Shown here one piece after another: positions 43,651-52,743 of a DNA stretch of 64,000 nt (its first letter is position 1; every line of letters begins with the position of its first letter). The DNA is from Ruegeria arenilitoris. Its GTDB lineage: Bacteria; Pseudomonadota; Alphaproteobacteria; Rhodobacterales; Rhodobacteraceae. Location of the stretch: the NCBI RefSeq assembly GCF_013031355.1, contig NZ_WPZO01000002.1:558001-622000 (forward strand), in the 5' to 3' direction. Below the pieces are notes generated by a model. The model ran no database searches. It saw nothing but the letters and a program-made list of their open reading frames with translations, and was not told the DNA's origin. The translations under genes were made by a program, and so were the position numbers.

Positions 43651-44739
43651 TCAACTCCCATCCCACACACTTTGGGGCACATAGATATGGCCATCGGCCA
43701 GCTTGCGCCCAGTTCGCACCAAGCCAGCGGCACTCAGTGAAAAGCCATCTTCGTTTGAAAAATCGACCAGTACATCGATTTTCCCCGAGGCGTGTTCGAG
43801 TACGACTTCTGCCGGGCTGGCGACCGCGCGCTCAAGCAGCCCGTCTGCCACGGTTCCCGGCGTCAGCGCGCAGGAAGCCATGCATTGCGCCCCCGTAACT
43901 GCCATGGTTGGGTGCGTCTTCCACGGCATGAAGTACCGGACAGCAATCGTTCCACCGTCCTTGGCCGGGGCAAACAGCCCGAACTTCGGCGTTACCGACT
44001 GAGAGACATCCCCCATTCCCATCAATTCGCCAGCTTCTATCCGAATAGCTTCCATCCGATCAAAGAACGCGCGATTTGCGTCCAACTCTTCTGCGCTTTC
44101 ATATCCCGTCAGACCAAAATCCGAGGCGCGCGCAATGGCCATGGGCATTGCAACATCCATGCAGGTCAGCTCGATCCCCTGAACAGTGTCTCGCAGATTT
44201 CCCGTGGGCAAAAAGGCACCTGTAGAGGAACCAACGACCCCCATGAAACTCAGTTGCACCGGTGCTGAGTGTCCCGGAACACCAGCAATTTCAGCCTCAC
44301 CGTCATAGGTCAGTTCACCGCCCGGGGTCTGCACTTTGGCGACCACTTGTGCCCCCGTGTTGACGGCTCGAATCCGCATTTCGGTCTGATCACCTTGCGG
44401 CGAAATCAACCCCATCTCGATTGCGGCAGGCCCGACCCCAGACAGGATATTCCCGCAGGTCGGCTTGAAATCCACCAACTTTTCCTCGACCGAAACCTGG
44501 GCGAAGAAATAATCGATATCTGCCCACTCATCTTCGCTGACCGAAAGCATCGCGACCTTGGTCGTGACCGCCGCACCGCCGCCTATTCCGTCGATATTCA
44601 GCGGGTGACCGGCACCCACTGCCGCGATCAAGACCTCAGCCAAGATATCTAGGTCCTCTGGCAGGTCAGACCGCTGGAAATACGGGCCGCGCGAAGTGCC
44701 TCCTCGCATGAAAACATACGGAATTGCCGTCTGGGTCAT
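43651..44739 (-). CDS. PrpF-family isomerase (4-oxalomesaconate tautomerase-like)
   Basis: 362 residues with the PrpF fold, two diaminopimelate-epimerase-like halves. Family motifs: PYVFMRGGTSRGPYF at the N-terminus, the catalytic cysteine region FKPTCGNILSGVGPAA, and GAQCMASC near the second half. Characterised relatives isomerise methylaconitate or 4-oxalomesaconate by proton shift. With a tricarboxylate transporter in the same operon, an aconitate-type substrate is likely. The start overlaps the stop of the dehydrogenase gene by 4 bases. Confidence 0.88.
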   Translation of the reverse strand: MTQTAIPYVFMRGGTSRGPYFQRSDLPEDLDILAEVLIAAVGAGHPLNIDGIGGGAAVTTKVAMLSVSEDEWADIDYFFAQVSVEEKLVDFKPTCGNILSGVGPAAIEMGLISPQGDQTEMRIRAVNTGAQVVAKVQTPGGELTYDGEAEIAGVPGHSAPVQLSFMGVVGSSTGAFLPTGNLRDTVQGIELTCMDVAMPMAIARASDFGLTGYESAEELDANRAFFDRMEAIRIEAGELMGMGDVSQSVTPKFGLFAPAKDGGTIAVRYFMPWKTHPTMAVTGAQCMASCALTPGTVADGLLERAVASPAEVVLEHASGKIDVLVDFSNEDGFSLSAAGLVRTGRKLADGHIYVPQSVWDGS

Positions 44740-45803
44740 TTCAGGCCCTCCTCAACAAGGTTTGTCAGAACTTCGGTGAATTCATGGGTGCCAAGGGTCC
44801 CCTGCAGGTCGCGTGTTCGAGTTTCAGGCAGCGCAAGGACGATACCTACGGACGCGCGGATCAAGTCCGCAGCGGCTGTTTCGCCCAGATGCCGCAGCAG
44901 CATCTCGGTCGACAAAACAAGGGACACCGGGTTGGCCTGATCCTTGCCCGCAATATCCGGGGCCGATCCGTGCTGTGCCTGCGCGACAGCGTGGCGGGCG
45001 CCGAAATTCAAGGACCCGGCCAACCCCAACCCCCCGGCCAGTTCAGAGGCCAGGTCGCTCAAAATGTCCCCGAACATATTTGTGGTGATCAAAACGTCGA
45101 ACTGCGCGGGATTCCGCACCAAATGGGCCGCCGCGGCATCCACGAGCATTTCGTCATACGTGACACCGGGGAACGTATCGGCCATGGCTCTGGTGCAATC
45201 GAGGAACAAGCCATCCGTCATGCGCATGACGTTCGCCTTGTGAATGACAGTCACCTGTTTGGGGGGGCGCGACGCGGCCAGCTCGAACCCGGCTCGTGCA
45301 ATATCCATGCTGGCGGCACGCGTGACCTTCCTGAAGGCGAGGGCCACATCTGGTTCCGGCATGAACTCTCCGCCACCGGCGAACATGTTGCGGTCGGCGT
45401 AGAACCCTTCGAGGTTTTCGCGCATCACGACCAGATCAAACGCCTTGCGGGACGGTGCATCCAATCCGGGCCACGTTCTGGCCGGGCGATGGTTGGCGAA
45501 AAGCTCCAGTTCTTTTCGCAGAACTCCCGAAGGATTGCGCCCGCCCTGATCGACCGGCGGATAGCTGTTATGCGAAACCGGTCCAAGGATAACTCCGTCA
45601 GCGGCCTTGGCGGCATCGACGACCGCCTGAGGGATTGTGGACCCTTCGGTCTCCAACGCCGCAAAGCCGATCGTCTTCTGCTCGATTTTGACCTCTCGGT
45701 TCAGGGCCGGGCTGGCAGCTTGCAAAACTGCCAGTGTTGCGGCCATGATCTCTGGCCCGATGCCGTCCCCTTCGAGGCATAACAGCTTTAGTGGATCGCT
45801 CAT
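44736..45803 (-). CDS. Isocitrate/isopropylmalate dehydrogenase family protein
   Basis: 355 residues. The family start LLCLEGDGIGPEIMAATL, the catalytic lysine in VIHKANVMRMTDG and the acid cluster NMFGDILSDLASEL are clear. It performs NAD-dependent oxidative decarboxylation of a 2-hydroxy acid carrying a 3-carboxylate (isocitrate, isopropylmalate, tartrate or homologue). ATG 45803 overlaps the TctAB stop by 4 bases; the long open frame upstream lies inside tctAB and is not real. In context it probably oxidises a transported or isomerised tricarboxylate. Confidence 0.9.
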   Translation of the reverse strand: MSDPLKLLCLEGDGIGPEIMAATLAVLQAASPALNREVKIEQKTIGFAALETEGSTIPQAVVDAAKAADGVILGPVSHNSYPPVDQGGRNPSGVLRKELELFANHRPARTWPGLDAPSRKAFDLVVMRENLEGFYADRNMFAGGGEFMPEPDVALAFRKVTRAASMDIARAGFELAASRPPKQVTVIHKANVMRMTDGLFLDCTRAMADTFPGVTYDEMLVDAAAAHLVRNPAQFDVLITTNMFGDILSDLASELAGGLGLAGSLNFGARHAVAQAQHGSAPDIAGKDQANPVSLVLSTEMLLRHLGETAAADLIRASVGIVLALPETRTRDLQGTLGTHEFTEVLTNLVEEGLK

Positions 45804-47830
45804 TTCAGCGGCCACGGCAGGCTGACCATGTCCTGAAGCAGACCGGGCGGGAAATCCCGGTTCAGTGCGCCTGCCATGAAGCACATGAAGCCGATGCCAC
45901 AGGCAGTCAGGATCAGGGTCATTTGCCAGCTTGAACCAGCACGAATGCGGAAGAAGGCAATCAGGAACCCGATCAGGGCGAGGATGAAGCCCACGACCCA
46001 AGTGGCCGCGATCAGACCCGCAAACCACGCCAGAGTCGACCAAAGCCCATGCGGCGCACTGGCATCCTCTCCGGCAAGTTCCTTGTCGGCAAAGATCGCA
46101 TCACCCTCGGGTCTCCGCATCATCTGGATCAACAGGATCACGCAGCAGAACAAAGACACACTGCCGATCACCAGGGGGATGATCTTGTCGGTCATGTTGT
46201 AGTCGGGGATCATGTTGGCGTTGACCAATGCGACGATCAGATAGGCCATGATCACCAGCAGGAACACCAATGGCGCACGTTTGCTGCCCGATTTGACCTC
46301 GCCCTCGGCCATGATCATCTTGGCTTGCCGGATGCCCAGAATGACCGAAGCCACAGTAACCAAGATCAGGATAATCACGATCGGGCTGAAAACATATTCC
46401 ATGCCCTCACCAAAGCTTTTGCGGAAGCGGAATGAGGCGATCTGGAACGCCTGATTGGTGAATTTCTCGACCGGGTTTGACAGGACGAAGCCAATCAGGA
46501 AGGCCGGGCGCGACCAATCGAAACGGCGCAGGAAGATGCCGATCAGGCCAATGACGAACAGGGCCAGCAGGTCTTCGAAATTCTGACCGGACTGGAAGGC
46601 CGCAAAGCTGATCAGCATGAACAGAAACGGCGCAAGATAGGTGAAGCGGATCGTGGTCAGCTTGGCGATCCCGCCCGAGGCCGCGATGCACAGGATGGTG
46701 CCCACGACGTTGGCCAGCGCCAGCAACCAAACAATCGAATAGGTGATGTCGAGGTTGTCCTTGAGCATGCTCGGACCGACCTCGATATCGCCAGACCCAA
46801 GCAGAGCAACCGCACCGATGAAGATCGCCATTGATCCCGAACCCGGGATGCCGAACAGCAGCGTTGGCACCAGCCCGCCGCCTTCCTTGGCGTTGTTCGA
46901 GCTTTCCGGCCCGATGACACCGCGCACTTCGCCTTTGCCGAAGTTGCTTTTGTCCTTGGTGGTTTGAACCGAATGGCCGTAGGCGATCCAGTCGACCACC
47001 GACCCTCCGAGACCGGGAATGACGCCGACAACCACACCAATGATAGAACAGCGGACCGACAGCCAGATATTGGCAGCCCAGTCTTTGACACCGTCCAGCC
47101 AACCTGCCCCCAGCGAGGCGCCTTTGGCAATCGACCGGTCTTGCCGCAGCAGCGAGACGATCTCGGGAACGGCAAAGATGCCCAGGCCAACGATGACCAG
47201 CTTCAGACCGTCCGTCAAATAGGGAATGTCATAGGTCGCCATACGCAGCGACCCGCCCGCGTCTGCTTCGCCAATCGTTCCGACCATCAGGCCCAGGCCG
47301 GCAGCAGCGACGCCTTTCAATGGGATACGTCCTGCCAGGATGGCAACCATCGACAAGCCGAGGATGGTGATCATCAACATCTCGGGCAGGCCAAACGCCA
47401 GCACAATGGGCCGCGCGATCAGGATGAACATGGTCAGGAATGTGGCCCCAACCAAACCGCCAAACAGAGATGAAGCAAAGGCTGCCGACAGCGCCCGCGC
47501 GGCCTCGCCCTTTTTCGCCATCGGGAAACCGTCCAGCACCGTGGCCTGCGAGGCGGAACTGCCGGGGATCCCCATAAGAACTGACGCGAAGGTGTCAGAG
47601 GTCGGAACAACGGCGACCATCCCGATCATCAGCGCGAGGCCAAGGATCGGGTCCATACCGAACATGAAAGGCAGCAACAGGGACAGACCAGCGATACCCC
47701 CAAGCCCCGGGAAAACACCTACGGCCAGCCCCATAACGACGCCGAGCACGAGGTAGCCAAGAACGATGGGTTGCAGGATGAGTCCCCACGCGTCACTGAG
47801 CGCAGGAACAGCGGTGGCGAAAACCTCCAT
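45800..47830 (-). CDS. tctA: Fused TctA-TctB transporter (tripartite tricarboxylate permease)
   Basis: 676 residues. The first ~500 are the large TctA permease: VGVFPGLGGIAGLSLLLPF, PTSDTFASVLMGIPGSSASQA and IIGVVVGVIPGLGGSVVDW are family hallmarks. The last ~150 residues, after a cytoplasmic charged stretch, contain four membrane helices like the small TctB subunit. Normally the two are separate genes; here no separate tctB exists and one reading frame covers both. It forms the membrane part of a binding-protein-dependent secondary transporter for citrate-like acids. Confidence 0.88.
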   Translation of the reverse strand: MEVFATAVPALSDAWGLILQPIVLGYLVLGVVMGLAVGVFPGLGGIAGLSLLLPFMFGMDPILGLALMIGMVAVVPTSDTFASVLMGIPGSSASQATVLDGFPMAKKGEAARALSAAFASSLFGGLVGATFLTMFILIARPIVLAFGLPEMLMITILGLSMVAILAGRIPLKGVAAAGLGLMVGTIGEADAGGSLRMATYDIPYLTDGLKLVIVGLGIFAVPEIVSLLRQDRSIAKGASLGAGWLDGVKDWAANIWLSVRCSIIGVVVGVIPGLGGSVVDWIAYGHSVQTTKDKSNFGKGEVRGVIGPESSNNAKEGGGLVPTLLFGIPGSGSMAIFIGAVALLGSGDIEVGPSMLKDNLDITYSIVWLLALANVVGTILCIAASGGIAKLTTIRFTYLAPFLFMLISFAAFQSGQNFEDLLALFVIGLIGIFLRRFDWSRPAFLIGFVLSNPVEKFTNQAFQIASFRFRKSFGEGMEYVFSPIVIILILVTVASVILGIRQAKMIMAEGEVKSGSKRAPLVFLLVIMAYLIVALVNANMIPDYNMTDKIIPLVIGSVSLFCCVILLIQMMRRPEGDAIFADKELAGEDASAPHGLWSTLAWFAGLIAATWVVGFILALIGFLIAFFRIRAGSSWQMTLILTACGIGFMCFMAGALNRDFPPGLLQDMVSLPWPLK

Positions 47831-47906
47831 AGCGGCCGCCTTTCATAAATTGTCATGTGTGCAGAAAACGCGCGCCCAATGGCGGGCACGCGCTGAGGAG
47901 GTCGGC

Positions 47907-48995
47907 TTAGTTCAGCTCGACTCCGTAGGCCTCTTTCAGCCAGTTCAGGACGTATTGCTTGGCACTGTCATCGACATTCGTGGCCGTTTGCAGCGCGACT
48001 TGCGACCCATCGCCCACGAATACCGGATACTTGCCCACACGCTTTGAGGAGATATCGGCAAAGTCGGCCCGTTCGGTTACCGCCTGGAAGGCAGCAGTAT
48101 AGGCATCAACGACCTCGGGCGGCGTGTCACCTGGCAGGAAGGCCAGTTTCTGCACCGGGAAGCCCGCCACGAAAAAGGCTTTCCAGGCGTCCCAGGCCGG
48201 ACCGCTGGTTTCACAGCCATCGGTGGCTTCGCAGACCTCTTTGAACGTCGGAATATCCGGGAAAGTCGGGTCGCGGACAATGTTGCCGGCGGCATCCAGC
48301 GCACCCCAGGTCATCATCGGCACGGCCTGACCGGCCTCGACCAACGGGGCCGAGCCGCCCAAATACCCGGACGAGGTCTGATAATCGATGTTGGCTTCGC
48401 CACGTTCGAACATTAGACGGCCGTCACCACGGCCCTTGATGCCAAAGACTGGCTCGACATTCATGCCCAGCATTTGCCATGCCAGCAGCGGTACAAGATC
48501 CAGACGGGTCGCACCCTGCGAACCGTAGATGAAGCTGGTGTCTTTCAGCGCATTTGCGGAACCATCAAACTTGGCTCCGTCCTCGGCGTTCAGATAAGCA
48601 ACACCACCGGTTCCCGATGCCATGACCGGGATCCAATCATTGTATTCATAGCGCACGCGTGGATCGCTCAGCAGATAGGGGAACTGGGTCGAACCCGAAG
48701 TGCCAAACAGCAGCGTTCCATCATCATGATTTTGTTCCTGGAACCAGTTCGCCCCTTTGGTCGACCCGGCACCCGGCATGAATTTCACCACCACGGTCGG
48801 CTGACCCGGCAGCGCCTCGGACAAAAGCGGCGCAAAGAAGTTGGCCCATTTGGCAGACCCGCCCGTTTCCGAAAACGGGATGACCCATTCGATAGTCTTA
48901 CCCGAGAAATCGACCTCGGCGGCGGCAGGTGCAGCGATACCGGCGGCGGCGATCAGCCCCACGACGGCGCGACGGGTAAAGTTGGAAATGGCCAT
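47907..48995 (-). CDS. tctC: Tripartite tricarboxylate transporter substrate-binding protein (TctC)
   Basis: 362 residues with a twin-arginine-like signal peptide (MAISNFTRRAVVGLIAAAGIAAPAAA, cut before EVDF). The mature protein shows TctC/Bug features: IEWVIPFSETGGSAKWANFF, VVKFMPGAGSTKGANW, and the second domain with GAVVEAG-type turns. It is the periplasmic receptor for a carboxylate. ATG 48995 has GGGAGGA upstream; a 60-residue extension is not conserved. It is divergent from the TctDE regulatory pair, with 139 bases between starts. Confidence 0.9.
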   Translation of the reverse strand: MAISNFTRRAVVGLIAAAGIAAPAAAEVDFSGKTIEWVIPFSETGGSAKWANFFAPLLSEALPGQPTVVVKFMPGAGSTKGANWFQEQNHDDGTLLFGTSGSTQFPYLLSDPRVRYEYNDWIPVMASGTGGVAYLNAEDGAKFDGSANALKDTSFIYGSQGATRLDLVPLLAWQMLGMNVEPVFGIKGRGDGRLMFERGEANIDYQTSSGYLGGSAPLVEAGQAVPMMTWGALDAAGNIVRDPTFPDIPTFKEVCEATDGCETSGPAWDAWKAFFVAGFPVQKLAFLPGDTPPEVVDAYTAAFQAVTERADFADISSKRVGKYPVFVGDGSQVALQTATNVDDSAKQYVLNWLKEAYGVELN

Positions 48996-49134
48996 TGGTT
49001 CCTCCCTGTTGACCAGACAACCACGCCAGCGTCTCTCGCGCCACCGTGATCGCAAATAGAACTGTGGGGTTGATTCCCCCTCCCATCTGGCAATCATGGA
49101 GCGCCAACCTTGCGTGAAACTTGCAGGAGACCCG

Positions 49135-49803
49135 ATGCGGATCGTCATCGTCGAGGATAACGAAACCCTCGCCAACGCTATTGCCTATCGTCTGCGCGAT
49201 CGGGGCCACGCAGCAGACGTGCTAACGGATGGCGATGAGGCGGACCTGTACCTTCAGCAAGAAGGCGCAGACCTGATTGTTTTGGATATCAATCTGCCCG
49301 GTCAGTCGGGATTGGAGGTTTTGCGGTCCCTGCGCAATCGAGGCGACAGCGTACCGGTCATCTTGCTGACGGCGCGCTCCGAGACCAGTGACCGGGTGTC
49401 GGGCCTGGACATGGGTGCAGACGATTACCTGGTCAAACCCTTCGAGATGGACGAACTGGAGGCCCGCATCCGCGCCATGTCGCGCCGCAAACAACTGGAT
49501 TATGGATCACGCGAAACCATCGGCAGCCTGGAATTTGACCGCACCGCCCGGCAAGTCAGCGCAAATGGACAGGTGCTTGACGTCCCGCGCCGAGAAATGG
49601 CGGTGCTGGAATGCCTGTTGGAGCGGCGCGGTCGGATTGTTCCCAAAAGCCAATTGACCGACTACGTCTACGGCGTGGGGGCCGATGTCGAAGACTCAGC
49701 CGTTGAACCTCATGTATCGCGGTTGCGTAAACGCCTTCAGAACCTGGGCATAAGGATCAAGACAGCCCGCGGCCTTGGGTATCTGCTTGAGGTGCAGAAG
49801 TGA
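49135..49803 (+). CDS. tctD: Response regulator, OmpR/TctD type
   Basis: 222 residues. Receiver domain with acidic pocket VEDNE, phosphorylatable D51 (LIVLDINLPG) and the lysine in GADDYLVKPF. Residues ~125-222 are an OmpR-type winged helix (VPRREMAVLECLLERRG, then VEPHVSRLRKRLQNLGIRIKT). ATG 49135 has AGGAGA upstream; 13 codons of extension were dropped. It overlaps the sensor kinase by 4 bases and is divergent from tctC, the standard tctDE layout, so it should control the transporter operon. Confidence 0.93.
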   Translation: MRIVIVEDNETLANAIAYRLRDRGHAADVLTDGDEADLYLQQEGADLIVLDINLPGQSGLEVLRSLRNRGDSVPVILLTARSETSDRVSGLDMGADDYLVKPFEMDELEARIRAMSRRKQLDYGSRETIGSLEFDRTARQVSANGQVLDVPRREMAVLECLLERRGRIVPKSQLTDYVYGVGADVEDSAVEPHVSRLRKRLQNLGIRIKTARGLGYLLEVQK

Positions 49804-51167
49804 TCAGACATGGTTCGCTCCGGCTCAGGCTCTTTATTTTGATCCTGACGCCGCTGGTTCTGATCGCAATACTGCTTGGATATTGGCGCTACACGGTTGC
49901 ACAGCAAACGGCGCAAGAGCTTTTTGACGACAGCTTGTTGTCCGCTGGTCTGGCGATCTCGCGCGATGTGGCGATTTCAGAGGGCGATGCCTTGTCGCCT
50001 ACCACGCGCAGCTTGATCCGCGATGCGTCGGGCGGAGAGATATTCTATCACGTGACCGGGCCCGGTGGTATCTACGTGACCGGTTATGCATATCCTCCAG
50101 CCTCCGCGAGCCCGTCGGAACAAGACGCATACAAGCCGCAGTTTTTTGAAGCAATTTATCGTAATGAGCCGGTGCGTGTGCTGAAAATGACTGAACGGAT
50201 CACACTGGATAACCTGGTGGGCGATGCGACGGTCACGGCCTGGCAACGGATCGCAGACCGCAATGCCTTTGCCAATGAGCTGTCAATCCGAGCAGCGATC
50301 TTGATGGGTGTTTTGCTTGCGACCCTGGCTTTTGTTGTCTGGTTCGGCGTCGCGCGAGGTCTGCGGCCCTTGCTGGATTTGCAAAACGCCATCGACTTGC
50401 GCTCACCTGACGACCTGAGCGAAATCAAACGCCCGGTTCCGGTCGAGGTCCATGGCATTGTAAAAACCCTGAACCGGCTGTTTGGGCAGGTCGAAACCAG
50501 CATAAACGCCCATCAGGTGTTCATCTCCGAAGCCGCCCATCAGTTACGAAATCCAGCAGCCGCGGTTCAGTCGATGGCCGAAGCGTTGCGGGACGCAAAA
50601 ACGGAAGCGGACAGAGACAAACGCATCGCGGAGTTGGTGGCAGCGGCAAAAAACTCGGCCGCGGTCGCCGAGCAGTTGTTGTCTCTTGAGCGGTTGAGGC
50701 AACCGACGCATCAGGACCAGATGGAGAAAATTGATTTCCGCGCAGTCGTGGAAGAGGCCTGCGCGGAGATGGGCGTTCACATCCTTGCAAAGGGCGTCGA
50801 ATTCGAGGTCACGATGCCGGATACGTCGATCATGGTCGCGGGTGATCGAGTTTTTCTGGCGGAGGCCATAAAGAACTTACTGGACAATTCGATGAAACAT
50901 GGCGGCACCAAACTGAGCATCATTTCAGTTGTGCTGCAGTGCGATCAGGATACGATCCGGCTGACTGTGACCGATGACGGCATTGGGTTGACGCCCGACC
51001 AAAGCGACACGGCCTTCAGCCGGTTTTCTCAACTAGAACCCTCCGACGGAAGCGGGTTAGGCTTGTCGATCGTTTCAGCAGTCGCACGTCGCCACGGAGG
51101 TCAGATCCTAATCAATCCGGCCGTAAAAGGAGCAAGCCTAACGCTTGAACTTCCAAAGACGCGATAA
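49800..51167 (+). CDS. tctE: Sensor histidine kinase, TctE type
   Basis: 455 residues. A short N-terminal membrane helix, a ~145-residue periplasmic sensor region (GGEIFYHVTGPGGIYVTGYAY), a second helix near residue 165, and a HAMP-like linker precede the kinase. The phospho-accepting His is in ISEAAHQLRNP (residue ~246). ATP-site boxes are NLLDNSMKHG, DDGIGL and GSGLGLSIVSAVARRHGG. It senses a tricarboxylate-like ligand in the periplasm and phosphorylates the adjacent regulator. Confidence 0.93.
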   Translation: MIRHGSLRLRLFILILTPLVLIAILLGYWRYTVAQQTAQELFDDSLLSAGLAISRDVAISEGDALSPTTRSLIRDASGGEIFYHVTGPGGIYVTGYAYPPASASPSEQDAYKPQFFEAIYRNEPVRVLKMTERITLDNLVGDATVTAWQRIADRNAFANELSIRAAILMGVLLATLAFVVWFGVARGLRPLLDLQNAIDLRSPDDLSEIKRPVPVEVHGIVKTLNRLFGQVETSINAHQVFISEAAHQLRNPAAAVQSMAEALRDAKTEADRDKRIAELVAAAKNSAAVAEQLLSLERLRQPTHQDQMEKIDFRAVVEEACAEMGVHILAKGVEFEVTMPDTSIMVAGDRVFLAEAIKNLLDNSMKHGGTKLSIISVVLQCDQDTIRLTVTDDGIGLTPDQSDTAFSRFSQLEPSDGSGLGLSIVSAVARRHGGQILINPAVKGASLTLELPKTR

Positions 51168-51755
51168 GTTCTGTTTGGCCGGAATAGCAAAGAGCACTTT
51201 CCACTTTTCTAGTGACTATTTGCGATTACAGCGAATGACCTCTTTCCGATAGTTACCGACCAAAGCAAAGGCACTTCAACAAATCTCCGCTTAGTCCATG
51301 GCAATCTCAATCCATTCAGCAGAACTGAGCAGGATCGGCGCGTCTTTGGAGCCAATCCTTGGTTCATTTTAGCGTCCTTTACAGCCGGGAAACGAAGAAC
51401 AAGCGCATATTGTTACTGCTCGGGGTTCTTTGATCCAAACAGCGTCGCTTGGCCTGTCTGTGCCAGAAGCAACCGTGGCATCTCAACTCTTCGAAGTTGA
51501 TTCCGAAGCGGGGCGCAACCCTGTGTGTTCCATGTAGAGTAACGATTGTTCTGCAGAGCAAAGCCTACCCCTTCCAAAGTCCTGGTTCGGAGCAATGTCG
51601 TCGCAGACAAAGTGGTCATTGGCCACCATCCTGAGATCGTCGAAATGCGAGGATGACCTTTCTCATTGGGGTGGCAAGGCTGAGCCATGGCTTATCAAGG
51701 ATTTTTATGTGTGCCCCGCGCTCAGCGATCCGCTGAATAATGGTTACGCCGTCAA
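51168..51755. other. No convincing gene
   Basis: About 590 bases between the TctE stop and the LysR stop. Several short frames (the longest ~91 codons, minus strand, 51413-51688) have no recognisable family or good ribosome binding site, and no strong terminator was seen. The region resembles eroded sequence, like the filler around 7-8.7 kb and 55.5 kb. Confidence 0.4.
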
Positions 51756-52640
51756 TCATGGATCTGTTGACTTCTGTAATTGAAGCCAATTGGAAAAATC
51801 CTGAACCGTTTCAGTTTCAGCAACCCGGAGCGGTCTATAGAGGAAGTATCCATAGTCGGAAAGCGTAGTATCCGATAGCCGATACAACTTAGTGCTTCGC
51901 AGCTCCTCTTGTACGAGATCATCCAAAAGGGCAATCCCCTGACCGTCGATTACAGCCTGCACCCGGACGTTCGGGTCGGGAACAATCAGCACATCGCGCC
52001 GCGCTTGCCGTGGAAGCCCGGCCGCTCTCAGCCATTCGGACCAGGCGTTGCTGTCATCGCGATCCCTCAGCAGAGTAAATCGGGAAATCGCGCTCTCCAT
52101 GCCTATTTCTGAAACCTGCTGCGCGGCCTCCGCATTGCCGACTGGGTAAGAACGCAGGGGCATGAAGGGGGTGACAATGCCATCACGCCACTGTCCATCG
52201 CCCCAGCGAATGGCCAGATCAACATCCTGCAACTCCTGCTCGGAAAACTGAACCATTGGTTGAATTCGCAATTGCACGCTCTGATGATCCTGCATGAAGG
52301 ACATCAGCCGAGGCGAGAGCCAGCGTGCTGCAAAATAGGTTGAGACTCCGATCGTCAAGGTGCGCGAAACGATACCCTTCAGCGCAGAAAGTTCAGATTC
52401 GATCTCGTCATACTGAGGCTGACAGATTGCCAACAGCCTGAGACCCTCACCCGTCAGGGCAACGCCCCTCGTCGTACGCCGAAACAGAGACATACCAAGA
52501 TCGTCCTCCAGCGTTTTGACCTGATAGCTGATGGCACCCTTGGTCATGTTGAGCGCTTCTGCCGCTTCCGAAAAGCTGGCGTGACTGGCGATCTCGACAA
52601 AGAGTCTGAGTTGATCGTGATGGCGGAACCTGGATGACAT
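51756..52640 (-). CDS. LysR-family regulator of the MttB/GcvT operon
   Basis: 294 residues. HTH spans residues ~5-60 (DQLRLFVEIASHASFSEAAEAL, GAISYQVKTLE). An effector-binding domain follows. It is divergent from the MttB-like gene with 103 bases between starts, so it probably activates that operon in response to a methylated amine. Confidence 0.88.
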   Translation of the reverse strand: MSSRFRHHDQLRLFVEIASHASFSEAAEALNMTKGAISYQVKTLEDDLGMSLFRRTTRGVALTGEGLRLLAICQPQYDEIESELSALKGIVSRTLTIGVSTYFAARWLSPRLMSFMQDHQSVQLRIQPMVQFSEQELQDVDLAIRWGDGQWRDGIVTPFMPLRSYPVGNAEAAQQVSEIGMESAISRFTLLRDRDDSNAWSEWLRAAGLPRQARRDVLIVPDPNVRVQAVIDGQGIALLDDLVQEELRSTKLYRLSDTTLSDYGYFLYRPLRVAETETVQDFSNWLQLQKSTDP

Positions 52641-52743
52641 AGATCAGAGTATAAATTTCTTGAACGCCGTGAAAAGAAATTTTCGATTTTCCTGTTCGTT
52701 ATATCGTGCAGATTAGTTCCTGGCCCCGCATGGAGGAGTAAGG

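Noticed and set aside
51413..51688. 91-codon minus-strand frame after tctE
   Set aside because: No family recognised, no ribosome binding site, and other frames are equally open.
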